NCBI RefSeq assembly: GCF_017744155.1
Contig: NZ_JAGHQT010000003.1
Coordinates: 126,001 to 190,000, forward strand
Direction: 5' to 3'
DNA length: 64,000 bases
Source: Endozoicomonas sp. G2_1
GTDB lineage: Bacteria > Pseudomonadota > Gammaproteobacteria > Enterobacterales > Alteromonadaceae
Part shown: positions 39,209-47,697 of the stretch, one piece after another
Position numbering within the stretch: the stretch's first letter is position 1
Layout: every line of letters begins with the position of its first letter
Position numbers and translations under genes: made by a program
The notes under the pieces: model-generated
Seen by the model: the letters and a program-made list of their open reading frames with translations, nothing else
Told to the model about the DNA's origin: nothing
Database searches by the model: none

Positions 39209-41395
39209 CTAATTTAGTTTAGTTAAAGCCGCTCTGGCTTGATGAAGTTTTTTATAGCTTTCAATTAAGCGCAGGTGCGGTTCAATGCCCTCTAACTTCA
39301 TGCTAGTTTCAGTTAAACCGTGGAATTTAACTTTGCCATTGACTGAACCAACCACGGCTTGCATGACTTCTTCGCCATACATACGAGTTAGGTTGTGAAC
39401 GTAGTGTTCAAGTTCCAAATCATCGCTGAGGCTAATTTCTAATACTGCATGAACCGCTTGGTAAAACAAGCCACGTTGCACTGTGTTGTCATTGTACTGC
39501 AAGAACTCTTCAACTAATTCAATCGCCGATTCAAGTTCACCTAGGGCAAGGTAAATGAGCGTTTTGAGCTCAAGAATCGTGAGCTGACCCCATACGGTGT
39601 TTTCGTCAAATTCAATGCCGATTAGAGTGCGAATATCAATGTAGTTGTCGAGCTGACTTTCTTCTAAACGCTCAACTAGGCTGGCAAGTGCGTCATCGTC
39701 GAGCGAGTGAATTGTCAGAATATCTTCGCGGTAATCTAGGGCTTTATTGGTGTTGTCCCAAATAAGATCTTCAACCGGGTAAACTTCCGAATAATCAGGT
39801 ACTAAAATACGACAGGCGGTGCCAATTTGGTTGAACTCAGCAACGTAAACTTCTTTGCCTAAGTCTTGCAAAATAGCCATCAGTGAGTTGTTTTCTTCTT
39901 CGTTAGTACCCGAGAAGTCCCACTCGACAAATTCGTAGTCGTGCTTAGCACTAAAGAAACGCCATGAGATTACGCCAGTTGAGTCAATAAAGTGTTCAAC
40001 AAAATTTTCTGGCTCAGACACCGCCATGCTGTTGAAAGTTGGCTTTTGTACGTCGTTCAAGCCTTCAAAGCTACGACCTTGCAACAACTCGGTTAAGCTG
40101 CGCTCAAGTGCAACTTCAAAGCTTGGGTGGGCGCCAAATGAGGCAAATACACCTCCTGTTCTTGGGTTCATTAGGGTGACACACATCACAGGGAACTGGC
40201 CACCAAGCGAGGCATCTTTAATCACTACTGGGAAGCCTTGCTCTTCCAACCCTTTGATACCTGCGACAATACTTGGGTACTTATCTAATACTGATTGTGG
40301 CACATCAGGTAAGACGATTTCCTGTTCGATAATTTGACGTTTTACCGCGCGCTCAAAAATTTCCGATAAACACTGCACTTGCGCTTCGTGCAAGTTGTTA
40401 CCCGCGCTCATACCATTGCTTAAAAACAAGTTTTCAATCAGGTTTGATGGAAAGTAAACGGTTTCGCCGTCTGACTGACGGACATAAGGAATCGAACAAA
40501 TGCCGCGTTCGATATTACCTGAGTTGGTATCAATTAAGTGTGAACCGCAAAGTTCGTCATCAGGGTTGTAAATACCTAGGCAGTAATCGTCGAGTAAGCC
40601 TTGTGGCAATGCATCATCTTCGGTCAGTTCAAACCATTTCTCGTTCGGGTAGTGAACGAATTCGCTGTTGGCAATTTCTTCGCCAAAGAATTGATCATTG
40701 TAGAAAAAGTTGCAGTTTAGTCGTTCGATAAATTCACCAAGGGCTGAACACAGCGCGCTTTCTTTGGTTGAACCTTTACCATTGGTAAAACACATTGGCG
40801 AAGCGGCGTCGCGAATATGCAGCGACCAAACGTTTGGCACAATATTGCGCCACGATGAAATTTCAATTTTCATCCCAAGCTCAGCCAAAATTTCAGTCAT
40901 GTTGGCAATGGTTTGCTCGAGTGGTAAGTCTTTACCCAAAATAAAGGTGCTGCTGTCATCGGCTGGTGTTGCCATTAACATGGCTTGGGCGTCGTCATCT
41001 AAGCTCTCAACCGCATCAACTTTAAACTCTGGGCCAGTCTGAATCACTTTTTTAACGGTACAGCGGTCGATTGAGCGCAAAATACCTTGGCGATCTTTTT
41101 CAGAAATACTCTCTGGTAATTCCACCTGAATTTGGAAAATCTGGTTGTAGCGGTTTTCTGGATCAACAATATTATTTTGTGACAAACGAATATTTTCGGT
41201 TGGAATATTACGCGACAAACAATAAACCCGCACAAAATAGGCGGCACATAATGCTGATGATGCTAAAAAATAATCGAATGGGCTTGGCGCACTGCCGTCG
41301 CCTTTGTAGCGAATTGGCTGGTCAGCAACCACAGTGAAGTCGTCAAATTTGGCTTCAACTTTTAAGTTTTCAAGAAAATTAACTTTGATTTCCAT
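39209..41395 (-). CDS. ycaO: OsmC-YcaO fusion protein
   Basis: A 728-aa fusion. The N-terminal ~130 residues are OsmC-like, with both peroxidase-type cysteines (C50 in SSALCAAY and C112 in DRCTVKK, numbered from ATG 41395). The remainder is a YcaO domain, an ATP-using enzyme class that phosphorylates amide backbones, as in thiazole/oxazole peptide synthesis, plus a TPR-like C-terminal tail as in E. coli YcaO. E. coli YcaO, linked to RimO-dependent S12 methylthiolation, lacks the OsmC part. No precursor peptide or partner cyclodehydratase gene is adjacent, so a housekeeping YcaO role is likelier than peptide biosynthesis. Confidence 0.85.
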   Translation of the reverse strand: MEIKVNFLENLKVEAKFDDFTVVADQPIRYKGDGSAPSPFDYFLASSALCAAYFVRVYCLSRNIPTENIRLSQNNIVDPENRYNQIFQIQVELPESISEKDRQGILRSIDRCTVKKVIQTGPEFKVDAVESLDDDAQAMLMATPADDSSTFILGKDLPLEQTIANMTEILAELGMKIEISSWRNIVPNVWSLHIRDAASPMCFTNGKGSTKESALCSALGEFIERLNCNFFYNDQFFGEEIANSEFVHYPNEKWFELTEDDALPQGLLDDYCLGIYNPDDELCGSHLIDTNSGNIERGICSIPYVRQSDGETVYFPSNLIENLFLSNGMSAGNNLHEAQVQCLSEIFERAVKRQIIEQEIVLPDVPQSVLDKYPSIVAGIKGLEEQGFPVVIKDASLGGQFPVMCVTLMNPRTGGVFASFGAHPSFEVALERSLTELLQGRSFEGLNDVQKPTFNSMAVSEPENFVEHFIDSTGVISWRFFSAKHDYEFVEWDFSGTNEEENNSLMAILQDLGKEVYVAEFNQIGTACRILVPDYSEVYPVEDLIWDNTNKALDYREDILTIHSLDDDALASLVERLEESQLDNYIDIRTLIGIEFDENTVWGQLTILELKTLIYLALGELESAIELVEEFLQYNDNTVQRGLFYQAVHAVLEISLSDDLELEHYVHNLTRMYGEEVMQAVVGSVNGKVKFHGLTETSMKLEGIEPHLRLIESYKKLHQARAALTKLN

Positions 41396-41649
41396 AGGAA
41401 TTTCCACAGTAAATGACTGTTGTTACCGTGCTAAATTGGGTGAGTTATTCACCAGTGCACGACAATAAAAAATAATGGCGTAATTATCGGCTTTTTTAGC
41501 GCAATAGTCTTGGCCTAATTTACCTTTTATGTGATTTTTATAGGCTAGTAACTTGGTATTGGTGGCTTGTTTTAGCATTGTTTAAAAGGCGATTTATTGA
41601 TAAAAGGTTTTGCCAACACACATATTTTTCTGCAATAAAGTGAAGTTTT

Positions 41650-42312
41650 ATGCCTAGTGTTCAAAGCCAAATGCTCAACTGTGGGATCTTTGATTCTGTG
41701 TCGGAATCGGCAAAAGAGAAAATCGCTCAGCACTGCCAGCCGTTTACTATTGGCGCAGGTGTTAGAGTATTTGAAACCAGTGACACCTGCCAGATGATGC
41801 CAATTGTGACATCTGGTGATATTCGAGTTTTTTCAGAGAGCGAGAATGGTCGCGAAATTACTCTGTACCGAGTGAATCAACAGCAACTTTGCATTTTAAC
41901 CATTAGCTGCTTGCTCAGTGGAGACCGTTATCCTGCCAATGCCATTACTGAGTCAGAAGCCTCAGGCGTTAGTATTCCGAAAGCTTTATTCATGGAGTTA
42001 TTTGCCGAACAAGCAAGTTTTCGAGAACAAGTGTTGCAAACTTTTTCTTACCGCATTACTGAGTTAATGCAGCTGCTCGACGCTGTCACGTTTAAAAAGC
42101 TCGACTTGCGATTGGCGCAGTTTCTAATAGCACATGGCCCTGATATTGCGCTATCACACCAAGCCATTGCAGATGAACTTGGCAGTGTTCGCGAGATGGT
42201 CAGCAGGTTATTAAAACAGTTTGAAGAAAAAGGATGGTTGCAACTTTCGCGAAAGCTGATTCGGGTTATTGATGTAAATCAATTAAAGTTGCTGCTTGAT
42301 AGCCAATTGTGA
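41650..42312 (+). CDS. Crp/Fnr-family regulator with paired cysteines
   Basis: A 220-aa regulator with a cyclic-nucleotide-binding-like domain (GREITLYRVNQQQ) and a C-terminal winged helix-turn-helix (SHQAIADELGSVREMVSRLL). It lacks the N-terminal Fe-S cysteine cluster of FNR. C81 and C87 in LCILTISC could act as a thiol sensor, as in Crp/Fnr proteins found beside DUF2892 or rhodanese genes; that role is an inference. A DUF2892 gene follows after 69 bases on the same strand, the probable target. Confidence 0.82.
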   Translation: MPSVQSQMLNCGIFDSVSESAKEKIAQHCQPFTIGAGVRVFETSDTCQMMPIVTSGDIRVFSESENGREITLYRVNQQQLCILTISCLLSGDRYPANAITESEASGVSIPKALFMELFAEQASFREQVLQTFSYRITELMQLLDAVTFKKLDLRLAQFLIAHGPDIALSHQAIADELGSVREMVSRLLKQFEEKGWLQLSRKLIRVIDVNQLKLLLDSQL

Positions 42313-42381
42313 CTTTAGTCACTGAAGCGATTTTTTAACTTTTTATACTGGCCTCAGTTTCACTTACTTGAGGACAAATAA

Positions 42382-42564
42382 ATGTCGTTTAACGTTGGTA
42401 CAATTGACAGAGTATTAAGAGTTTTACTGGGTTTTGCGTTAGTGTTATGGGCGATTTTGGGCGGCCCTGTTTGGAGTTGGATCGGCGCCGTGTTTTTGGT
42501 GACCGGGTTGTTTAAGTTTTGTCCAGCATACGTGCTGTTGGGAATTAAAACCAATAAAGCTTGA
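42382..42564 (+). CDS. DUF2892 small membrane protein
   Basis: A 60-aa protein with two hydrophobic helices, starting MSFNVGTIDRVLRVLLG, the hallmark of the DUF2892 (YgaP transmembrane-like) family. A Cys (KFCPAY) lies after the second helix. Stand-alone DUF2892 proteins often sit with thiol- or sulfide-responsive regulators, which fits the upstream Crp/Fnr gene. Exact function unknown. Confidence 0.85.
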   Translation: MSFNVGTIDRVLRVLLGFALVLWAILGGPVWSWIGAVFLVTGLFKFCPAYVLLGIKTNKA

Positions 42565-42711
42565 TACTGTGTAAATATGAAGAAGAGGGCATTCGCTCTC
42601 TTTTCATGCTTGAGCTTATAGCTGACTAAGAAATACGGTAGCTTATTGAAAAAATTATCAGTAAAGTGACATTTATGATGATTTGCTCACATGGTGTTAT
42701 TAAACGGATTT

Positions 42712-43524
42712 ATGTTTCAGCTCTTCAAATCAGAACCTCTGTTGTCAGAAGCCGACTTAACCTTTCAAGTAGCTACCTATGCTTGGCTACTTAAGCATTT
42801 TGGCGGCGATGACTTTTATAAAACAACCCAATTAGTATTACCGACCAGTTCGTTCTTTCCTGAACAGGTAAGCGAGCCCAAACAAGCCGCGCTGGCAACG
42901 TTTGAGTCGGTTAAGCAGCACGCGGGTATGGCAACTTGGCAATGTCAGTTAGTTGCTCAAGATGACGACATAAACCCCATTGTGTCGCCGACTATGGTGG
43001 TACAAAATGCTCCCGTACAACCTAATGGTACCTTTCAAGCCACTGAAGATAATAATGTTGTTATCACATACAAGCCGAGTCTAATTGGCCAGCCAATTCA
43101 ATTGGTTGCAACACTTGCCCACGAATTGTCGCATTACTTGACTGCGACCGCTCAAGAGCCACCGCCAGGTGGTTGGGAAAATTGGGAATTTGCTACTGAT
43201 ATAACAGCAACATTTCTCGGTTTTGGTATCTTTATGGCCAACTCGGCATTTAATTTTAGGCAATATAGCAATGCTGAGTCACAAGGTTGGCAGTCCAATA
43301 CTAGTGGTTACCTTTCGGAGCAAGAACACATTTATGCGTTAGCTATTTTTTTAAAACTCAAACAGCTACCGATTTCATACGCACTTGTGCACTTGAAGCC
43401 GCATTTGCGCAAATTTCTAAAAAAGGCCGACAAAGAACTCGATAAATCAGGTTATATCGCTGAGTTGAGTGAGGTTGTTTATCAGCCCAATCAAACTGAT
43501 ACTGACAGTGCTTATGAACATTAG
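42712..43524 (+). CDS. Putative zinc metallopeptidase-like protein
   Basis: About 270 aa (277 if the in-frame GTG at 42691 is used). A clear HExxH motif occurs as LAHELSHYL, with acidic residues in WENWEFATDITATFLG about twenty residues later that could supply the third ligand. No signal peptide or named family is recognised. It is the first of eight rightward genes running to 47578 with short gaps or overlaps, suggesting an envelope-related operon. Peptidase activity is an inference from the motif. Confidence 0.65.
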   Translation: MFQLFKSEPLLSEADLTFQVATYAWLLKHFGGDDFYKTTQLVLPTSSFFPEQVSEPKQAALATFESVKQHAGMATWQCQLVAQDDDINPIVSPTMVVQNAPVQPNGTFQATEDNNVVITYKPSLIGQPIQLVATLAHELSHYLTATAQEPPPGGWENWEFATDITATFLGFGIFMANSAFNFRQYSNAESQGWQSNTSGYLSEQEHIYALAIFLKLKQLPISYALVHLKPHLRKFLKKADKELDKSGYIAELSEVVYQPNQTDTDSAYEH

Positions 43525-43539
43525 TGGGAGACCAGTTTA

Positions 43540-44040
43540 ATGCCATTTACGCCGATTCATATGGGGCCGGGGATACTGATTAAAGCCATACTCGGTACTA
43601 GCTTTAGTTTAATGGTGTTTGGTTGGACGCAAATTGTGATGGATCTGCAACCGCTGATTGTTCTTATCACTGGCGAGGGGCATTTACACGGTTTTACTCA
43701 CACTTATATTGGCGCACTATTGATTGCAGCATTTTCTGCATTGTCGGGAAAATACCTCTCAGAGTTTGGTCTAACAGTCTTAGGTATTTTTGATGACAGT
43801 AAAACGATTGTCATTAGCTGGAAAGTGGCACTAATAAGCGCCTTGCTCGGGAGTGTTAGCCATGTTTTTCTCGATAGCATCATGCATTCAGACGTTGAAC
43901 CTTTCTTTCCTGTATCTCTCGATAATCCATTTTGGCGTATTATCAGTGTTTCTATGTTACACAAAGTCTGCCTATATACTGGGCTAGTGGGCGCTGCTAT
44001 TTACTTTGCCCTAAATTGGAAGTTGTATAAAAACCAATGA
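43540..44040 (+). CDS. Membrane metal-dependent hydrolase-like protein
   Basis: A 166-aa membrane protein with about four hydrophobic segments. It resembles the YdjM/DUF457 metal-dependent hydrolase group by TPIHMGPG at the start and the HTYIGALLIA and SHVFLDSIMHSD stretches, where His and Asp sit at membrane edges. GGGAG precedes the ATG. Its stop overlaps the next start as ATGA, indicating translational coupling with the endopeptidase gene. Confidence 0.75.
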   Translation: MPFTPIHMGPGILIKAILGTSFSLMVFGWTQIVMDLQPLIVLITGEGHLHGFTHTYIGALLIAAFSALSGKYLSEFGLTVLGIFDDSKTIVISWKVALISALLGSVSHVFLDSIMHSDVEPFFPVSLDNPFWRIISVSMLHKVCLYTGLVGAAIYFALNWKLYKNQ

Positions 44041-44726
44041 ACAAGATTAAACTTGTAATTATTACTACTTTATTGGTGCCATGGCTGCTAGCGGCTCAAG
44101 AAAGTGTTTGCTATGGCTCTACATCAAATGGCTATCTCGAATATGGTGTCAAGTTGCCAGCGTCTGGAGAGAATTATGTTGGTTATAGTGATGTAGCTCG
44201 TTTGGCGGGGCGAACATATGTTCATTCTGTTGTTAAGTCTATTGTTGTTGAGGCTTATAAAGATTTACGCAGCGAATTACCCAATAAAGTATTTAAGTAT
44301 GCTGAAACAGGCTTTGAGCAAGGTGGACAATTTAAGCCACATAAAACGCATCGCAATGGGCTATCAGTAGACTTTATGACTCCTGTGGTTGATGAATCAG
44401 GAAAATCGGTTCACTTACCGACACATGCCTTAAATAAGTTTGGTTACAACATAGAGTTTGATGAAAATGATCGCTACCAAAAATATCGCATCGACTACAC
44501 TGCATTGGCGGCTCATTTAGTTGCATTACACGAGTCGTCACAGCGCTATGGCGTTGATATTTGGCGAGTGATTTTTGATCCCAAGCTGCAACCCAAGTTA
44601 TTTGCTACTGAATATGGCGATTACCTTAAAACACATATTGAGTTTTCCAAAAAACGCTCTTGGGTGAGGCATGATGAACATTATCATGTCGATTTTGATA
44701 TACCTTGCAAGGAACGAGTGAAATGA
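44037..44726 (+). CDS. MepA-like penicillin-insensitive murein endopeptidase
   Basis: A 229-aa exported LAS-family zinc endopeptidase that would cleave D-alanyl-meso-diaminopimelate cross-links in murein. It has a signal peptide (about 1-20), the zinc-site stretch HKTHRNGLSVDF (H105/D112 region) and a C-terminal RHDEHYHVDF giving the last His ligands. E. coli MepA is about 270 aa, so this is a shorter, divergent relative. It is coupled by ATGA overlaps to the gene before and the gene after. Confidence 0.82.
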   Translation: MNKIKLVIITTLLVPWLLAAQESVCYGSTSNGYLEYGVKLPASGENYVGYSDVARLAGRTYVHSVVKSIVVEAYKDLRSELPNKVFKYAETGFEQGGQFKPHKTHRNGLSVDFMTPVVDESGKSVHLPTHALNKFGYNIEFDENDRYQKYRIDYTALAAHLVALHESSQRYGVDIWRVIFDPKLQPKLFATEYGDYLKTHIEFSKKRSWVRHDEHYHVDFDIPCKERVK

Positions 44727-45835
44727 AAAAGGTCGTTGTTCTCGGTGGATATGGCAACTTTGGCAAGCGAATTGTTGAAAGCCTCGTTGGTATCGATGAA
44801 CTCACTATTTATGTTGCGGGCCGAAGCCAAGAGAAAGCGCTTAAATGTATTGAACATTTGCCAGTTAATTCAAAAGCTCTTTTAAAACCGCTAGTGATTG
44901 ATATTTTTGCAGCTGATTTTGAAGAGCAGATAAAAAGTCTGTCACCTTATTTGGTTATTCATACAAGCGGCCCTTTTCAAGGACAAGATTATAGAGTACC
45001 AAAAGCTTGTATTGCCTCAGGGGCAAATTACATTGACTTAGCTGACGATCGACGGTTTGTTTGCGATATCACTGAACTCGACCAATACGCCAAAGATAAT
45101 GGTGTTGTAGTTGTCAGCGGGGCAAGTTCTGTACCCGGTTTATCGTCAACCGTAATTCAACACTATCGAGACCAATTTGACACTTTGACCTCCATTGATT
45201 TATCGATTGCACCTGGCAACAAAGCAGAGCGCGGATTGGCGACGGTAGAAGCAATTTTGTCGTACACTGGCCATCCCATAAGTGTTTTTAAGAACGGTGA
45301 TTGGCAAAATATTTATGGTTGGATGGACTCGAAAACAAATAATTTTGGCGGCTTTGTTGGCAAGCGCCATTTAGCCAATGTCGATGTGCCAGACCTAGAG
45401 TTATTTCCAAAGCATTATAACGTTGAACAACGAGTGACCTTTCAGGCAGGCTTAGAGCTTACTTTTTTGCATCAAACTATGGTGTTTATGGCGGCCTTAG
45501 CAAAACGGGGAGTGGTAAAAAATTGGGCTCCGCTGGCTAAATCAATTGTCACCACAAGTAATTTGTTCTTACCTTTTGGCAGTGACAAAGGCGCGATGGA
45601 AGTATTACTTCGAGGCGTTGGAGTTAACGGGCAAGATAAAACCGTTAGGTGGACTTTATACGCTCCTAAGGGCAATGGGCCCTATATTCCTACACTTTCG
45701 ACGATTATTTTAGCTAAAAAGCTATTGCAAATGGAGGACATCGATAATGGAGCGAGGCCTTGCGTTGATCTGTTCGAAATAAGCGATTTCAAACCTTATT
45801 TCGATGCTTTTGACATCCATTTCGAAGAGCGATAA
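44723..45835 (+). CDS. Saccharopine dehydrogenase-like NAD(P)-binding protein
   Basis: A 370-aa oxidoreductase-like protein with the Rossmann motif GGYGNFGKR and the family stretch ISGPFQGQDYRVPKACIASG (in part). It belongs to the broad Sacchrp_dh_NADP group, whose members often act on unknown metabolites rather than saccharopine. I use ATG 44723, preceded by AGGA and overlapping the upstream stop as ATGA. It is the middle of the 42.7-47.6 kb operon and its only apparent soluble redox enzyme. Confidence 0.82.
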   Translation: MKKVVVLGGYGNFGKRIVESLVGIDELTIYVAGRSQEKALKCIEHLPVNSKALLKPLVIDIFAADFEEQIKSLSPYLVIHTSGPFQGQDYRVPKACIASGANYIDLADDRRFVCDITELDQYAKDNGVVVVSGASSVPGLSSTVIQHYRDQFDTLTSIDLSIAPGNKAERGLATVEAILSYTGHPISVFKNGDWQNIYGWMDSKTNNFGGFVGKRHLANVDVPDLELFPKHYNVEQRVTFQAGLELTFLHQTMVFMAALAKRGVVKNWAPLAKSIVTTSNLFLPFGSDKGAMEVLLRGVGVNGQDKTVRWTLYAPKGNGPYIPTLSTIILAKKLLQMEDIDNGARPCVDLFEISDFKPYFDAFDIHFEER

Positions 45836-45844
45836 CAAGAAAAC

Positions 45845-46318
45845 ATGGACTATTATTTGGCTTTAAAATTAATACATATTTTGGCGGCAGTTATTGTCAC
45901 CGGAACTGGTATTGGTATCGCTTTTTTCATGTTTATGGCCAATCGTTCAAACAACCCTCAAGCAATATATGTTACCGCGCAACACGTTATTCTCGCAGAT
46001 TGGCTTTTCACAACACCTGCTGTCGTTACGCAAATTACAACGGGTATACTGTTGATGAAACTACAAAATTACTCCTTTGATTCACTTTGGTTTTATTGGG
46101 TTGTAGGCTTAATTAGCGTTATTGGTTTTTGTTGGTTACCAGTACTTCGTATTCAATACCAATTACGAGCACTGGCTAAACGCAGTGTCGAAACCAATTG
46201 TATTTCAGCACAATTTAACGCGTTAATGCGAACTTGGACACTGCTCGGTATTCCGGCTTTTTGCGCTATTTTAGTGATATTTTGGCTAATGGTATTTAAA
46301 CCGTTTCCAGTTACTTGA
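45845..46318 (+). CDS. DUF2269-family membrane protein
   Basis: A 157-aa integral membrane protein with four hydrophobic segments and the family start MDYYLALKLIHILAAVIVTGTG, including the His in the first helix, plus ADWLFTTPAV. DUF2269 proteins are uncharacterised inner-membrane proteins often found with DoxX-like and saccharopine-dehydrogenase-like genes, as here. It lies nine bases after the preceding gene. Confidence 0.8.
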   Translation: MDYYLALKLIHILAAVIVTGTGIGIAFFMFMANRSNNPQAIYVTAQHVILADWLFTTPAVVTQITTGILLMKLQNYSFDSLWFYWVVGLISVIGFCWLPVLRIQYQLRALAKRSVETNCISAQFNALMRTWTLLGIPAFCAILVIFWLMVFKPFPVT

Positions 46319-46327
46319 GGTAAATGA

Positions 46328-46711
46328 ATGACAGCAACTAAACAGTTAATGTTGAACAAAGCTGCATTATATTCCTTATCGTTTTTGTGGCTATTTACTG
46401 GGCTTACTTCGATATTCTTGTCGCCAAATTTCGGTTATGAAATTCTAGCTAACGCTATGATATCCGGCTGGTTAGCAGATCTCGCCGTTTGGGGAGGTGG
46501 TGTGTTAGACATAGTAATAGGACTGTGGCTGCTAACATCAAAAAGAATCAAATTGTGCTGCCTTGTACAAGTTGTTGTGATGCTCGTATATACAGCGCTG
46601 TTGACTATAATTGACGCAAGTTTCTGGTTACATCCTTTTGGGCCATTAACCAAAAACATACCGATTTTTGTACTTATTGGTTACGTATATGTTAGCGCTA
46701 TCGATAGATAA
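46328..46711 (+). CDS. DoxX-like membrane protein 1
   Basis: A 127-aa protein with four predicted membrane helices, of the DoxX-like type (FLWLFTGLTSIF; ADLAVWGGGVLDIVIGLWLL). DoxX proteins have been linked to thiosulfate or redox metabolism and membrane stress, but members are diverse. It lies ten bases after the DUF2269 gene and is followed by a second, diverged DoxX-like gene; the pair may form a heteromeric complex. Confidence 0.75.
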   Translation: MTATKQLMLNKAALYSLSFLWLFTGLTSIFLSPNFGYEILANAMISGWLADLAVWGGGVLDIVIGLWLLTSKRIKLCCLVQVVVMLVYTALLTIIDASFWLHPFGPLTKNIPIFVLIGYVYVSAIDR

Positions 46712-46732
46712 TCTAGACAGAGGAGAGCAAGG

Positions 46733-47119
46733 TTGCCACCCATTCAAATCGCTCGATTTATAGTTGCTTTTAGTTGGCTGTACCACGGAATTTTCCCTAA
46801 ACTGATACATATTGCGCCTTTGGAGCAACTGATGACCGCAAGTATTGGCTTTTCAGATCAAACCTCTTATTGGTTAACTAAATTTGCCGGTGTCGGTGAA
46901 GTAATATTTGGCGTGTTGTTTTTTATTCTCTATCGCAACTTATGGCTTAACCTCGCTAATATTGCGGGGCTTACTGGGTTACTTGGTTTTGTCGCATTTT
47001 ACCAGCCACAGTTGCTTATTGAGGCGTTTAATCCTGTCACCACTAACATCGCGCTAATTGGCTTCAGTTTGATTCTGTTACATGAATTAAAACAAGGAAA
47101 TCAATTGGCAAAGCCTTGA
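46733..47119 (+). CDS. DoxX-like membrane protein 2, TTG start
   Basis: A 128-aa protein with four hydrophobic segments, starting at TTG with GAGGAG upstream. It has the segments ARFIVAFSWLYHGIFPKL and FAGVGEVIFGVLFF, as in DoxX-like/DUF4345-related proteins. It follows the first DoxX-like gene by 21 bases and shares topology but not close sequence identity, so the duplication is old. Confidence 0.75.
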   Translation: MPPIQIARFIVAFSWLYHGIFPKLIHIAPLEQLMTASIGFSDQTSYWLTKFAGVGEVIFGVLFFILYRNLWLNLANIAGLTGLLGFVAFYQPQLLIEAFNPVTTNIALIGFSLILLHELKQGNQLAKP

Positions 47120-47128
47120 GGAAGCGTC

Positions 47129-47578
47129 ATGGCAAGTACCGACTATCCACCTAACATTTCAGCGAATGATCGCGTTATCTTGTTTGATGGTGTTTGTAAG
47201 TTATGTAATTTCTGGAGCCAATTTATTATTAAGTACGATGTTCAGCATCGCTTTAAACTATGCAGTGTGCAGTCACCTGAAGGAAAAAAGATACTTGCAT
47301 ACTTTGGAATGCCAACTGACTATTTTGAAACCATGCTCTACGTTGAAGGCAATCAGTGCTTTGAAAAGAGCGACGCCTTTTTAAAAGTTATGGCGCAACT
47401 GAAGTGGCCATTCAGATTACTTACTGTTTTTAAGTTCATCCCTAAACGTATCAGAGATTGGTTTTATGATCGCATCGCATTAAATCGATATGCGTTGTTT
47501 GGCAAATATGACTGTTGTATTTTACCTGAGCCTGATCACCAACAGCGCTTTTTAAACCGTGACACTAGTTCTAATTAA
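47129..47578 (+). CDS. DCC-family thiol-disulfide oxidoreductase-like protein (DUF393)
   Basis: A 149-aa protein with the DCC signature VILFDGVCKLCNFW, containing a CxxC pair near the N-terminus, and the family stretch FKLCSVQSPEGKKIL. DUF393 proteins are predicted thiol redox proteins. GAGG precedes the ATG. It ends the 42.7-47.6 kb operon; pairing with DoxX-like proteins is common and hints at a membrane-associated thiol redox unit. Confidence 0.85.
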   Translation: MASTDYPPNISANDRVILFDGVCKLCNFWSQFIIKYDVQHRFKLCSVQSPEGKKILAYFGMPTDYFETMLYVEGNQCFEKSDAFLKVMAQLKWPFRLLTVFKFIPKRIRDWFYDRIALNRYALFGKYDCCILPEPDHQQRFLNRDTSSN

Positions 47579-47697
47579 AAGAAATAACCTCCACTAGTTT
47601 GGATATATAAACCTAGGCGTGATTAGCGTTGTAGGTTAGAATTTTGAGCTATGTTAGTCCGTTGTTTTTGAATGATTTTCAACCAAAGAAATGCCTT

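Noticed and set aside
39209-41395. Thiazole/oxazole-modified peptide (RiPP) cluster around the YcaO gene
   Set aside because: No short precursor-like gene, cyclodehydratase partner, dehydrogenase or exporter is adjacent; the OsmC-YcaO architecture with a TPR tail fits the housekeeping YcaO type.
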